Part shown: piece after piece, positions 10,469 through 21,500 of the stretch
Position numbering within the stretch: the first letter of the stretch is position 1
Layout of the letters: each line of letters begins with the position of its first letter
NCBI GenBank assembly: GCA_963969365.1
Contig: OZ017761.1
Coordinates: 1,922,001-1,986,000 of the forward strand
Direction of reading: 5' to 3'
Length of the DNA stretch: 64,000 nucleotides
Origin: Asterochloris sp. CNOR1
Taxonomy: Eukaryota; Chlorophyta; Trebouxiophyceae; Trebouxiales; Trebouxiaceae
Program-made: the position numbers and the translations under genes
The notes under the pieces: model-generated
What the model saw: only the letters and a program-made list of their open reading frames with translations
Database searches by the model: none
Told to the model about the DNA's origin: nothing

Positions 10469-12316
10469 CTGCAGGCAGCGTGCCGCATGTGAGCTCGACA
10501 GGCTTGCACATTTACAGACACGGGGGCCCTGAACAGGGTGTGAGCAGCGGTCATCGCGGCCCTAGCCTGGCCAGTCCCCGATGCCAAAAGCAGGTGTTGG
10601 CCAAGGGCAGGCTTCAGCAAATTCTGATCAGGTGCGGCCAGAAGGGGCATTGGGTGCTGCAGAGTGCTGCAGCACCAGCAACTCACGCAAGGCTGCGCTT
10701 GGCTCTGCTGTGCTGCTGGAGGCGACTCTCCTCTTCCTGGACATAAATGTCCTGCAGAGGCACCAGAGAGTATGGCAGGTGAGGTGGCTCCGTGTTTTGC
10801 TGAAATGACCTCTGCTGCGATGCTGACATGAAGTGCCTCAGCCTAGGGTAAGCCCAGTAGATGAAATGCAAGCGAAAGACGGCGTTCTGATCCTGTGCTC
10901 TGTGACCTCAGCCTTCTTCCTGAAAGACGGTGCTCCTCACCTCGATCCTGCCCTGAATCTTCCTGTCCCTGTCCTCCCTGTCACCCTCTGCCTCCAGCTT
11001 GCGCAGGTCATATTCGCTGAGCTCCTTGTGCTTCAGGCTGCGAGCTCTGCAGCACCCATACTTCAAAGCCCAGCAGATCTTCTGTGATCTTAATTGCAAT
11101 GTGCAGGTCTGCTGCATGCCTGCACAGCACAGCCCTGCATCTGCAGGCTAGGCAAGCCACAGGCTGGACGCACCCTGAGCCTCCTGAGACTTGGGAACGC
11201 AATCTCCTCTGCATGTCAGGAGAGGTCTGCTGCTCCTTGTGGTCCATCTTAATCGAATTGATGCGGTGCCGGGGCCTGCTCAATGAATCATATCTCTCAG
11301 ATCGCCTGCTAGCTTCTCTGATGTGTCGTGAATCGTGAGGAGGGCAGGGGATACTATGAAAGCTCTGACTGGCAGATACAGCTTAGGATGTAGGTCATGA
11401 AATGTCAGGATTCACCTTTGGTCCATAATTCACGTGGTATCTGACTGTCTAGCATGCTGTTGCAGGGCCTCATGGCCAGCCAGAAGCGTCCTTCATGCTG
11501 TCTGATGGTTTTAGTTGGTGCTGCAGCTCAAATGCACGCCATGTCTGATCATGGCGAGTGGCGCTCCCTGGTGCAGCTGCTAGCAGGTTCTCACGGCCTC
11601 AGCGTCCCAGCGCACTTGCACGCATTGCCTGATAGTGGTAGTGTGCATCTGCTGCAATGTCTGTAGTGCAGCAACCACCATGTGCCGCCTCTGCAGCAAC
11701 TGGGCTTACTGGCAAGCTCGCTGTTTGTGGGAGACTCAGTCAGTACAGTGGCCACGCATGAGGAGATGGCTCTAGAGAAAGCTGAGACGCATCACTATAC
11801 ATGAGAAGCCAGGAACTGCCACCTCTGCAACTGAGCAACAGCCTTAGACGACAAACTGTACATCTTGCTGCACTGCCCCCAGCTAGATGACCCATGTAAC
11901 ACGCATCGCCGCCTGTTCCAGCAGCCAGCATGAAGTCTTGCAGACCTTGTGCTGATGCATCCCTCAATGATGCTTGTCGTGCCGTGTGCGGCAAGCAATG
12001 CCTGCCAGGCACCATCCTGGAAGCCCCAGGTGTCCTTGCCTGCAGGTATTGGAAGGAAGCTCCTCATTGTGAATATGAGGCTCGCCTTGGGCTCTGGCAC
12101 CGCTTCCATGGGTTGGAAGGCCTATTTCTGCTCAATTCTTAAGTTCCTATGAGATCAGCGGAGACCCAAAACGCGTTTGATGATGACATCAAGCTTTACG
12201 CAGCCCCATGGCCCATCTCAGAGACCAAAATAAACGTTATACAGCCCACTGACAAAGCATCCCCGGCAGGCTCTCATCATCGCAATTTCTGGTACAGATC
12301 ACATCTTTATCTCCCA
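10469..12316. other. Unresolved GPAT9 5' end and divergent intergenic region
   Basis: The minus-strand start of GPAT9 must lie here, as must the promoter of the first aldo-keto reductase on the plus strand. A minus-strand frame across about 11,008-11,377 is open and highly charged (for example SRPRHRINSIKMDHKEQQ). Another, at about 10,908-11,117, has a coiled-coil-like run (KHKELSEYDLRKLEAEGD). Either could be an N-terminal exon, but I could not join one to the exon at 10468 with confidence. No gene is seen at 11,400-12,300. Confidence 0.4.
12238..12244 (+). promoter_or_regulatory. Possible TATA-like element of AKR copy 1
   Basis: TATACAG lies 79 bp upstream of the ATG. The same heptamer lies 61 bp upstream of copy 3 (25565-25571). 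Copy 2 has TTAGACAG at the matching place (18459-18466). This conserved position within the duplicated promoter is the only evidence. Confidence 0.25.
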
Positions 12317-15300
12317 ATGGCTCCTACTACTCTGCCACTGCGGCCCCTTGGCCAGCACACAGGCATCAAGGCATCTGCACAAGGGTTTGGCGCAATGCAG
12401 CTCCCACCAGGTGATGATCGTACAGGGGCATGCATGTGCTGGCTTTATGCAAGCACCACAACAATGTGTTTGCTGCAGGTCTTGCTCCTGGCGAGAGCGG
12501 TCCAAAGGATGAGGAGCTTGCAGCCTCTGTAATCCAGAAGGCTTCCGAGCTTGGTGTCACACTGATCAACACAGCAGATAAGCCCACAGATTTTGGCCCC
12601 CTGGGGAGCAAGCTGACAGCAGGCTTCAGCCCCACGCCCTGCGCTGCTGTCTAGCCTGCAGAGGCCCCTATCACCACCACCTGTCAAGGTGCTGCACTGC
12701 TGCTCACTGGTGCGGCATGTGCGCCTCTCTCTGCCTGGCACACAACGACTCTTACGCTGCAGCGAGTCCCACTGCACCAATCAGCCTCCACACACTTCTC
12801 CACCCAGGTCCTGCACCGTGGCACACATCTGCTCGTAATGCCCTACTGGACACCGCTCTGCTCTCACATGTCCTGCCCCCTGCTCTGCAGCACACTTCTA
12901 TGGTGGTGGCATCAACCAGACCCAGATTGGTGAGGCCACGCTGGTCCCCTGTGCTGCCCGGTGCTGGTGGCAGCAGCTCTGAAGGCCATGCAGCAGCGCT
13001 GAGAGCGCTGACCTTCTTGTAACCAAAACGACTGACTCCTGCATGCCCCCCTTGGTGCACATGGCCATGGCTGACAGTGCCACACAAGGTTGCCTGTCCT
13101 GCACACACTCTGCATGGCCAGCACCTGCATGTCCTGCCTCGAGGTAGAGCAGGGTGAGAGGATGTCACAGCTACAGTGCAGCGCATAAGCCCTTGTCCTG
13201 TACTACCAGCTGCACAACCCAATCTGCCAGAGCAAGAGCATTCTGTATCGCTCACTCCTGTGTCCCCTGCGCTGCAGGCAAGGCTATCAAGGGCATTCCT
13301 CGGGACAAGATCGTGATCGCCAGCAAATGGGGCCCAAGGTTCACAGTGAGTTACTGCCGTGGCTCCCAAATGTGCAGAAGTAGCTATTGCTATTGGGGCT
13401 TGCTGTCATTCACAGTCGTGCTGGCTTGCCAGGTAGTGGTTTAATGTTGTTGATGCCTGGCTAGCTGCATTTGTCGGTGTTGTTACTGCCTGGCTGGCTA
13501 CTTGTTTTGCCCTGGCCAGCTACACATCTTGCCTGGCCAACTCATCTGCTTGGCCACTGTCCAATGTCTCCAGGATGTGCTGCTGGGGCCACCAGGCTGC
13601 TCAGTAATGCCGCCTCTCCAGTAAAGCATCTGCTTATGGTTGCAACGTACTGTTCAAGCATGTGTTGGTGCACTGCGCTATTGTGAACCCGCTGGTGCCC
13701 CTGCAATGAGTTGCCGCGGACCCTGCCTAGTGCAGCTTTGCACTAATTGCATGCGCAGTTAAGGGTGCATGCAAGCATTGCGGTCGCTCAGACACATGGC
13801 ATGTGTGTCGCTCTGCCTTCTTTGTCTTGCACTGCGCAAATACGCTCCTTAGTTGCTGTATGGCATTGACTGGGGTATTTACTCCACACGCATACATTGC
13901 TGCAGAAAGGTGGGCCCTTGACCACTGGCCCTTGCACTGCTGCACAATCACAGCTGCCATGTCTCTCACAGGGCTGTGCCATTCCTGCAGGCCAGTGGCA
14001 TGGGCTCTGACTACTCTACGACATCCTGCAAGAAAATGCTGGACCTGTCACTTCAGCGTCTGGGGGTGGACTACATCGACGGTAAGTGCTGGTAGGAGCA
14101 GCTCGCTGTATTGGCAACGCTTCACAGTGATGGCTAGAGCTGCTGCTCAGGGGCAGGTGGTAAGCAGCTAGTGGCTGCAGCCTGCACTGCGGTGCACATC
14201 TGAAGGTTAGCAGGGGTTAACATAAAAACAGATTGTTAAAAGGCATGCACAGGACTGGCAGCGCCCAGCCAGACTCCAAAGCAGCAGGGCTGCCAGGTGC
14301 TGGTGCAATGCTGTGCCTGTAGCCTGACCCACGGTGAGGACTGCTTTGCTGGTCGTGCTATGTGCCACCTGCCACTTGGAAGGCCCCTCGCTGTATTCCC
14401 CTGACAGGCTGCTGCGCTGCAGTGCTGATCCTGAGGAGCAAGGACAAGGACACGCCCATAGAGGACACCATCAAGATCATGGCGGTGAGCTGCATGGTGG
14501 ACCGGTCTGTACATCACCTTCACCAGCACAGACGATAGGTTCTCCAGCTTTACATGGCACTTTCACATATTGGCAGCAATACAAGTTGCGCCAACAAGGC
14601 CAAACTGGTCTTGACAACTTCATCATGCATTCTCAGCCACAGATTATGGGCGTCCAGAAGTTGGTTCACAGCCTCTTGCATTGATGAGGGTTCCATGGAG
14701 CCCTGGGATGAATGGCTTGAGGTGCAGGGTTGTTTGCTGCCTGTACACAAGCCCTACACAAATGCAGGTGCCAGTAATGCTGACTTGTGCAGGTGCCAGA
14801 ATTGCCTCCTTGTGCTGCAGGAGCATGTCAAGAGTGGCAAAGTTAAGGCCCTTGGTCTGTCCGAAATTGCACCCGCTGACGTGGAGAGGGCGGTCAAGGT
14901 GCACCCCATTGCATGTGTCGAGGTGAGCAGGCAGACAGGCTGTTTGAGTGGTTGATTGTATCCATCTGGCCAGCGGCAGTCATTTTGTCAAATTGGATAG
15001 TTGAGCCTCTACATGTGGGCAAGCAGAGCTGCTGACTCGGACAAGGATACAGCGGCTGTCAATGCCACTTGAGATGATGTGCAGACTGCAAAGCTTTTCC
15101 TGGCAGAGCTGCACTGCAGTTCCTCATCTCAGCTTTAGACCTCCTCTGCTCAATTGGTGCTGACAAAAGGTTGTCATCAATGTACCGCCCTGGCTGCCTG
15201 CAGATGGAGTGGTCCCTGTTCAGCCGCGACGCAGAGCGGGACATTGTGCCTGTGGCCCGCAGACATGGCATTGCGTTCCTGGCATGTGAGTGTCCTGGCT

Positions 15301-16959
15301 GGCTCCCCTGCCCTCTGCTGACTCCTCCGCACATAGCTTAGTGGCCGGAGCCCATGCCAGCATTCTGCTTTGCGTCAGCACATTCTGCTCCGTGCTGAGT
15401 GTACAAACATGGCTTTTTGCACATGTGATGGTCTGTACACATGAAGATGCAGCTTTGCTGAAGTGCCAGCTCAGTGCGGCCCGATGAGCATTTGTCACTC
15501 TGCCAAGCTCATGCACTCATCCTCATCCCTGCTGAAGCTTGCAGATGGTGACTGCAGACAGCCCTCTGGGTCGGGGCATGTTGACTGGCACAATCAGGTC
15601 TACCAGCGACTTTGGGAAGAAGGACTTCCGCTCGATGGCCCCCAGATTCAAGCAGGAAGCATTGGACAGGGTCAGTCATGTAGATGCGAAGGCTGGGTTG
15701 AGCTGCTAGGTCCCTGTGTTGCTGCCACATGGCGCCTGAGCGCCAAAAGCCCCAGAGTGCCGACAAAACGCACTGCACCAGGCAGTTGTATGGTGGGGCA
15801 GTCAGGCTTGCAGCGCTGCTGTTAGGCCCTGTGCTCTGCTGTCGCTGCCAGACAGGCCCCTCCGCAGGAAGGACTGGACATGGTCAGTGCACGACCAGCT
15901 GCTTAAGCAGTTTCCTGCCTGCCTCCCTGCAGAGCAGCGAGTATGTGTGGAAGCTGCAGGCCCTCATGATGCGCCGCTGTCAGCAAGATAAGACCAACAC
16001 AGCACCAGCAGTCGGACAACAACCTGTCATGCCTGACCCCTGTTGAATCTGAGCTGCTGTTGAGGCTGGCCCCCTGATGGAGACCGGCTTTGTGCCCAGA
16101 GAGCCAAGGTTTATGAGCTGACACCCTGCCTGGCCCCTGCAGAACTTCAAGCTGGTGGAAAAGCTGAAGGCCATCGCAGACAAGAAGGGGTGCACAGCAG
16201 GGCAGCTGGCGCTGAGCTGGGTGCACCATCAGGGGGAGGATGTGTTCCCGATCCCGTAAGCCACGCTGCTGCGCATGTATGTGGCACCTGCTTTCAGCGC
16301 CCAACAAACAGCCCTTGGCATGGGCCATTTTGTGTGCAATGCTGGGCTGGTAAGCAAGTACAAGAGCTTGTTCCTCAAGTCAGATTGTGGTGCGTCTGCC
16401 TGGCAATTGCTTCTATATGGCTGTGTCTGTCTCTGCCAGCTGTCTGTCCAGGCAAGGCGCACTCAGCAGAAGGTAGGGCTGTGCCCATCGGACTGGTGCT
16501 TGCATGTTGCACTCAGCAGCGCAGCTTAGCGCTTTGTCAGTGTCATGGAGGCTGCTCTGGCAGCGGCTTGCAGTCGTCTATTGCCTCTTTGTGACAAGTG
16601 CTGAGGTGTATGTCCCATGTTCGACAGCAACACTGAAAGAGCTGTGCACACCCTGCCTGCGCAGGGGAACCAAAACCATCAAGTACCTCGAGGAGAATGT
16701 GAAGGCCTTCCAGGTGGGGCAACAGGAAGACTGCATGGACCCTGGAAGCTGCATTGCTTGACTGTCTTGCTGACAGCACGGGCATGTCTGCATCTCCAAG
16801 TATGTCACAAGGTCTGGTTGTTTCAGACATCTGCAGCTGCTGCAGATCAAGCTGACCAAGGAGGAGCTGTCAGAGATTGAGGCATGCTTCCCGGAGCATG
16901 AAATCGTTGGAGACCGATACCCTGACAAATCGGCCCAGTATCAGGGCAACATGGCATGA
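12317..16959 (+). CDS. Aldo-keto reductase, tandem copy 1
   Basis: Twelve exons: 12317-12410, 12479-12574, 12891-12929, 13278-13345, 13991-14081, 14423-14484, 14821-14922, 15204-15285, 15558-15670, 16143-16255, 16665-16713 and 16846-16959 (TGA). The product of about 342 residues matches the plant NADPH-dependent AKR group (perakine reductase / auxin-induced type): [17 protein letters not shown] at the N-terminus, [105 protein letters not shown]. Such enzymes reduce aldehydes or ketones in the cytosol. Two canonical tetrad residues differ: Asp is Asn (INTAHFYGG) and His is Arg ([10 protein letters not shown]); the Tyr and Lys are kept. Intron 2 has no GT or GC donor at the position the protein requires. 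All other introns are GT-AG. Confidence 0.93.
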
Positions 16960-17020
16960 AGCCATCGACTTCCTGCAATGTTGCAGTTTTTTGGATGCTG
17001 CAACATGAAGTATCTATCGT

Positions 17021-17320
17021 CCCACACCTGCATCTGCTGTCTCAGCTGCACTGAAGTACTTGAAGACGCTCTCTTACCTTTCCACACCTGCATCTGCTGT
17101 ACTTGAAGACGTTCTCTTATCTTTCCACACCTGCCTCTGCTCTCTTACCTTCCCACACCTGCATCTGCTCTCTTACCTTCCCACACCTGCATCTGCTGTT
17201 TTGGCTACACTGAAATTTTTTGAAGTTGCTCTCTTACCTTCCCACACCTGCATCTGCTGTACTTGAAGACGCTCTCTTTACCTTCCCAGACCTGCATCTG
17301 CTGTCTCAATTGCACAGACC
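17021..17320. repeat. Minisatellite downstream of AKR copy 1
   Basis: About seven copies of CACACCTGCATCTGCT (some imperfect) alternate with CTCTCTTACCTTCC and ACTTGAAGACG blocks. Spacing varies from about 30 to 65 bp. Copies 2 and 3 keep only a single related motif at the same relative place (near 23,731 and 30,488), so the expansion is specific to unit 1. Confidence 0.85.
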
Positions 17321-17509
17321 AACACTCCCAGCTATGCTCTTTCTTGGACATTTTAGAGCAGTCTTAAATTCAGGTTCCTGTGCCTTCGTCTGTTGTTTCA
17401 TGGGACAGTCTGAGGGTCATTGCTTCAATCACAAGCCTGCTGAAGATAGCAACTCACAACCTAGGGGCACCACGCCAGTCAGCCACAGCAGCACATACTT
17501 ATGAGTTCC

Positions 17510-17885
17510 CTATTGGTCAAAGCTGAGGCTACCCAGCGTTGGGGCTCTAAAGCAGGGCAGCAACAACCTCCTGCAGCCTGCTGTTTCTGGCCCACAGGCC
17601 TGAGCGAATGCCCTGCATGACTTTGGTCCAGTACCAGGCATAAGCCATGGCCGCCGTCCTGGACACCCCGCTGGGCAGGTGGCAGTCGCAGGCATCCAGC
17701 AGGTGCTGCAGCCGGGCCTGCAGCCCCATGGTGGTTGTTGCCTGCTGGTGCAGCTGGGTCTGCTGCTTAATGGACTGAGCGGGCGGAGGGAGGGCGTTGA
17801 GGGCCACAAAGGTGAGGCCATTGCGAAAGGCCTGAGAGTGGCTGTCAAGAGGTAGGCTGGGGCACCTCTGCGTTGTGACAATCAT
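17510..17885 (-). pseudogene. MED14 terminal-exon fragment, unit 1
   Basis: This matches the last MED14 exon (30772-31110) over almost its full length on the minus strand, including ALNALPPPAQSIKQQTQLHQ and a region matching QHLLDAC. A C-to-T change turns the Gln codon near the end into TAG (minus strand, plus-strand coordinates about 17,547-17,549), and reading-frame differences appear near the 5' side. Upstream of 17,885 the resemblance to MED14 stops, so there is no gene for this exon to belong to. It is a duplication remnant that could be transcribed antisense to read-through from the reductase. Confidence 0.8.
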
Positions 17886-18532
17886 AGTATAGCCGCCAAA
17901 GTGACAGGACTGCCAGAATTGACAGGAGGCTGCAGCATTGTCACATCCTGTCAGCCAAGAACAACAACATGGCTGTCACTGCAGCAACGACTCGACGGCA
18001 ACTTCAGGGCTGCCGCAGCAAAGCCGCCACTGGCAGGGCAGCTGACTTGGGTCCGCCAAGTATCATGTGAAGTTGTGCCTGGTGCTCACTATCAATGATA
18101 CTTGGTGCACCTGTTCCATTCGCATGCACGGTGCCGAGTCTGCACTGCATCTCTCTGCCAGCATCATGCCAACGAGTAGCAAAGCACAGTGAAGTCTATG
18201 CACAGACAGCAAAGTTGCTCCATCGCAGTGCAAGCATGCCACAGTGCTCGGGCTGTCCAAAGGAACTGTGCCCTGCACCTGTTCTGTATGTACGAGAATC
18301 GCCGGCAGGACTACTTTCACTTTGATTTGATTTGACATTCTCGCCCGTCCCAGTGTGGTCCCCGGATGTATTCTCATTTCTTAGATATTCAAAGGGAATC
18401 AAAATGGCTGACCTGAGATGACATCAGGCTCCTAGCCATCTCAAAGCCCAGACCACATTTAGACAGCCCAGTGACAACAGCAACCACTGAGTCATCGTCA
18501 CACTTTGCTCAGATCACATCTGTGACTGCCTA
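17886..18532. other. Junction between duplication units 1 and 2
   Basis: No gene is recognised. From about 18,390 onward the sequence begins to resemble the region before copy 3 (GGGAATCAA, GACATCAGG), which marks the start of the duplicated promoter. The part at 17,886-18,390 has no counterpart I could see elsewhere in the window. Confidence 0.4.
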
Positions 18533-21500
18533 ATGGCTCCTATCACTCTGCCACTTCGGCCCCTGGGCCAGCACACAGGCATCAAGGCATCTGCACAAGG
18601 CTTTGGTGCAATGCAGCTCCCACCAGGTGATGATCATACAGAGGCATGCATATGCCGGCTACATGCAAGCACCGGAACGCTGTGTTCGTTGCAGGCTTTG
18701 CTCCTGGCGAGAGTGGTCCAAAGGATGAGGAGCTTGCTGCCACTGTGATTCAGAAGGCCTCCCAACTTGGCGTCACACTCATCAACACAGCAGATAAGCT
18801 CACAGATGCTGGCTGGGCCCCTGGGGGGGCGCGGCTGACAGCAGGCTTCTGCCTACGCCCTGTGCAGTGCTGTCTGGCCTGCAGGGGCCCCTCTCTCATT
18901 CCTACCTGTCACTGCTGCTGCACTGCTGCTCATTTGCGCTGCATTGCACCTCTCTCTGCCTGGCACACGACATCTCCTGCACTGCAGCAAGTCCCAGTGC
19001 ACCGGCCGGCCTCCACCTACTTTACCATCCAGGACATGCACCGATGCACACATTTGCTCGCATTGCCTGATGATGGACGCCGCTCTGCTCTCACATGTCC
19101 TGTCCCTGCTCTGCAGCACACTTCTATGGTGGTGGAATCAACCAGACCCAGATTGGTGAGGCCCTGCTGCTCCTGTGCTGCCCGGTGATGGTGGCAGCAG
19201 CTCTAAAGGCCATGCAGCAGCGCTGCCCATCTTGCAACCAAAGATGCTGACTCCTGCATGCCCCCTTTGGCGCAAATGGCCGCGGCTGACAGTGCCACAT
19301 AAGGTTGCCTTTCCTGCACACATCCCGCATGGCCAGCACCTGCATGTCCTGCCTTGTGCTGAATCTCACAGCTACAGTGCAGCGCTTAAGCCCTTGTCCT
19401 GCACAACCTGCACAACCAGCTTGCCTCAGCAAGAACACTCCATATCATTCCCTCTCGTGTCCCCTGCGCTGCAGGCAAGGCTATCAAGGGCATCCCCCGT
19501 GACAAGATTGTGATCACCAGCAAGTGGGGCCCAAGGTTCACAGTGAGTCACTGCCATGTTCCACACATGTGCTGAGGAGGCTCGCTGTTGAGGCTTCCTG
19601 TCATTCTCAACCGTGCTGCCTAGCTGCAAACTGGTTCCGTTTTGTTGATGCCTGGCTGGCTGCGTATGTCAGTGTTGTCGCTGCCTGGCCAGATTCAGGT
19701 GTTGCCTGGCTACCTACATACTTCATGTGCCCAGCCACTGTACAGCGCCTGACAGCTGTGCTGCTGGTGCACCCAGGCTGCTTGACAATGCCGCTGCTCC
19801 AGCACTGCACCTGCTCAGAACAGTCTGTCCAAGCTTCCTGCACGTGTTGACGCACTGCAATAGAATTGCGCACCTCTTGGTCCCTCTGCAGCCCATTGCT
19901 ATGAGGACCTGCCTGGTGGATGAGCAGCTTTGGGCTAGCTGCATGCGCACCTGGTGGTGTGCACATGCATGCATTGCGGCTGCGCAGTCAGATGGCATGT
20001 GTTCTGCGCTGCCTTCTGTGTCTTGCGCTGGGTCAGTCGCTGCAGGGCACTGACAGGGGCACTACAGGCATGAATGCTGCAAAAGTGCAGGGCAGGCCTT
20101 AACACATTGCCTTGTGTACTGCCGCATCACAGCAGCTGCCACATCTCTCACTTGGTCTGTGCCATTGCTGCAGGCCAGTGGCATAGGCCATGACTACTCT
20201 GCGACATCCTGCAAGGAAATGCTGGACCTGTCACTTCAACGTCTGGGGGTGGACTACATTGATGGTGGGTGCCGCTCCAAGCAGTTCGCTGTGTTGGCAG
20301 CACTTGGGCAAAAACATAGATGGCAAATGCTGTCATGAGCAAGCGTGCTTTGCTCTGCAGCGCTTTTGCAGCTGTGCAGGTATGGCTGACTCGTGGTCCA
20401 TATCATCTGTTACGGTCGCGTGGGGTTGATGTGCAAGATGTGGTTGCAGATGGCAGAAAGCGGCGGCTGGGAGAGTGTTGTTGGAGTGTTGTGCAGGTTG
20501 GGTGGAAGTGTTGTGCGGTGCTTATTGCTAATGTCAAAAAGCAGTCAAATCAGGGTTGGTGCAGCTAGGCGGCGTTTGACTGGGTCATTTGGCATCGTGA
20601 GGAGGTCGCAGCTTGGTGGCAAGTGCTGGAGTGGTGAATGTGGTGTGGACGCTTGGTGTTGAGCGGCGAGTGTTGAGTCCAGCTACTGCAGCCCACACTT
20701 TGTAAGACCGCGCACTTCTTTTGCCAGTGCCTACTGTGGTTAGGGGCAGGTGGTAGGCAGCTGGCGGCTGCAGCCTGCACTGCAGTGCACATCTGAAGGT
20801 TATCAGGGGTTAACATAAAAATAAAAGATTGTTAGCAGGCATGCACAGGACTGGCACCGCCCAGCCAGACTCTGGATCAGCAGGGCTGCCAGGTGCTGGT
20901 GCCTGGTCATGCCTTAGAACCTGATAGATAGTGCAAGTTTCTTTGGCGGCTCTGCTTGACGCCACCTGCTGCTTGGCAGGCCTTTTGCTGTCATCCCCTG
21001 ACCCAGGCTGGTGTTCTGCAGTGCTCATTCTGAGGAGCAAGGACAAGGACACGCCCATAGAGGAAACCATCAAGATCATGGCGGTGAGCTGCAAGGGTGC
21101 CCTTGTTATGCATCACGTGAACTAGCCCAGACCCTACACCTCTCCAGTTTTACATGGCAGTCTGCAAGTTGGCATCACATTCTGGTTTACAGCCTCTTGC
21201 ATAGATGGTGTTGCCATCAAGCCCATGATTGGCTATTGGTGCACAATTTGCTGCCCATACACAAGCCCTACACAAAAGCAGGTGCCAGGTCCTATGCTGC
21301 AGGAACATGTGAAGAGTGGCAAAGTCAAGGGCATCGGCCTGTCTGAGATTGCGCCCGCTGATGTGGAGAGGGCAGCCAAGGTGCACCCCATTACATGCAT
21401 TGAGGTGAGCAGATGGACAGGCCATGTCAGTGATTCCTTCCATATATGTGGCCTGCGGCAGTCAGTTTGGCAAACTGCGTCTTTGAGTCTGTATGTGGGT

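Noticed and set aside
17510-17885. Independent small protein gene between AKR copies 1 and 2
   Set aside because: The sequence is a copy of the last MED14 exon with a premature stop and no upstream exons.
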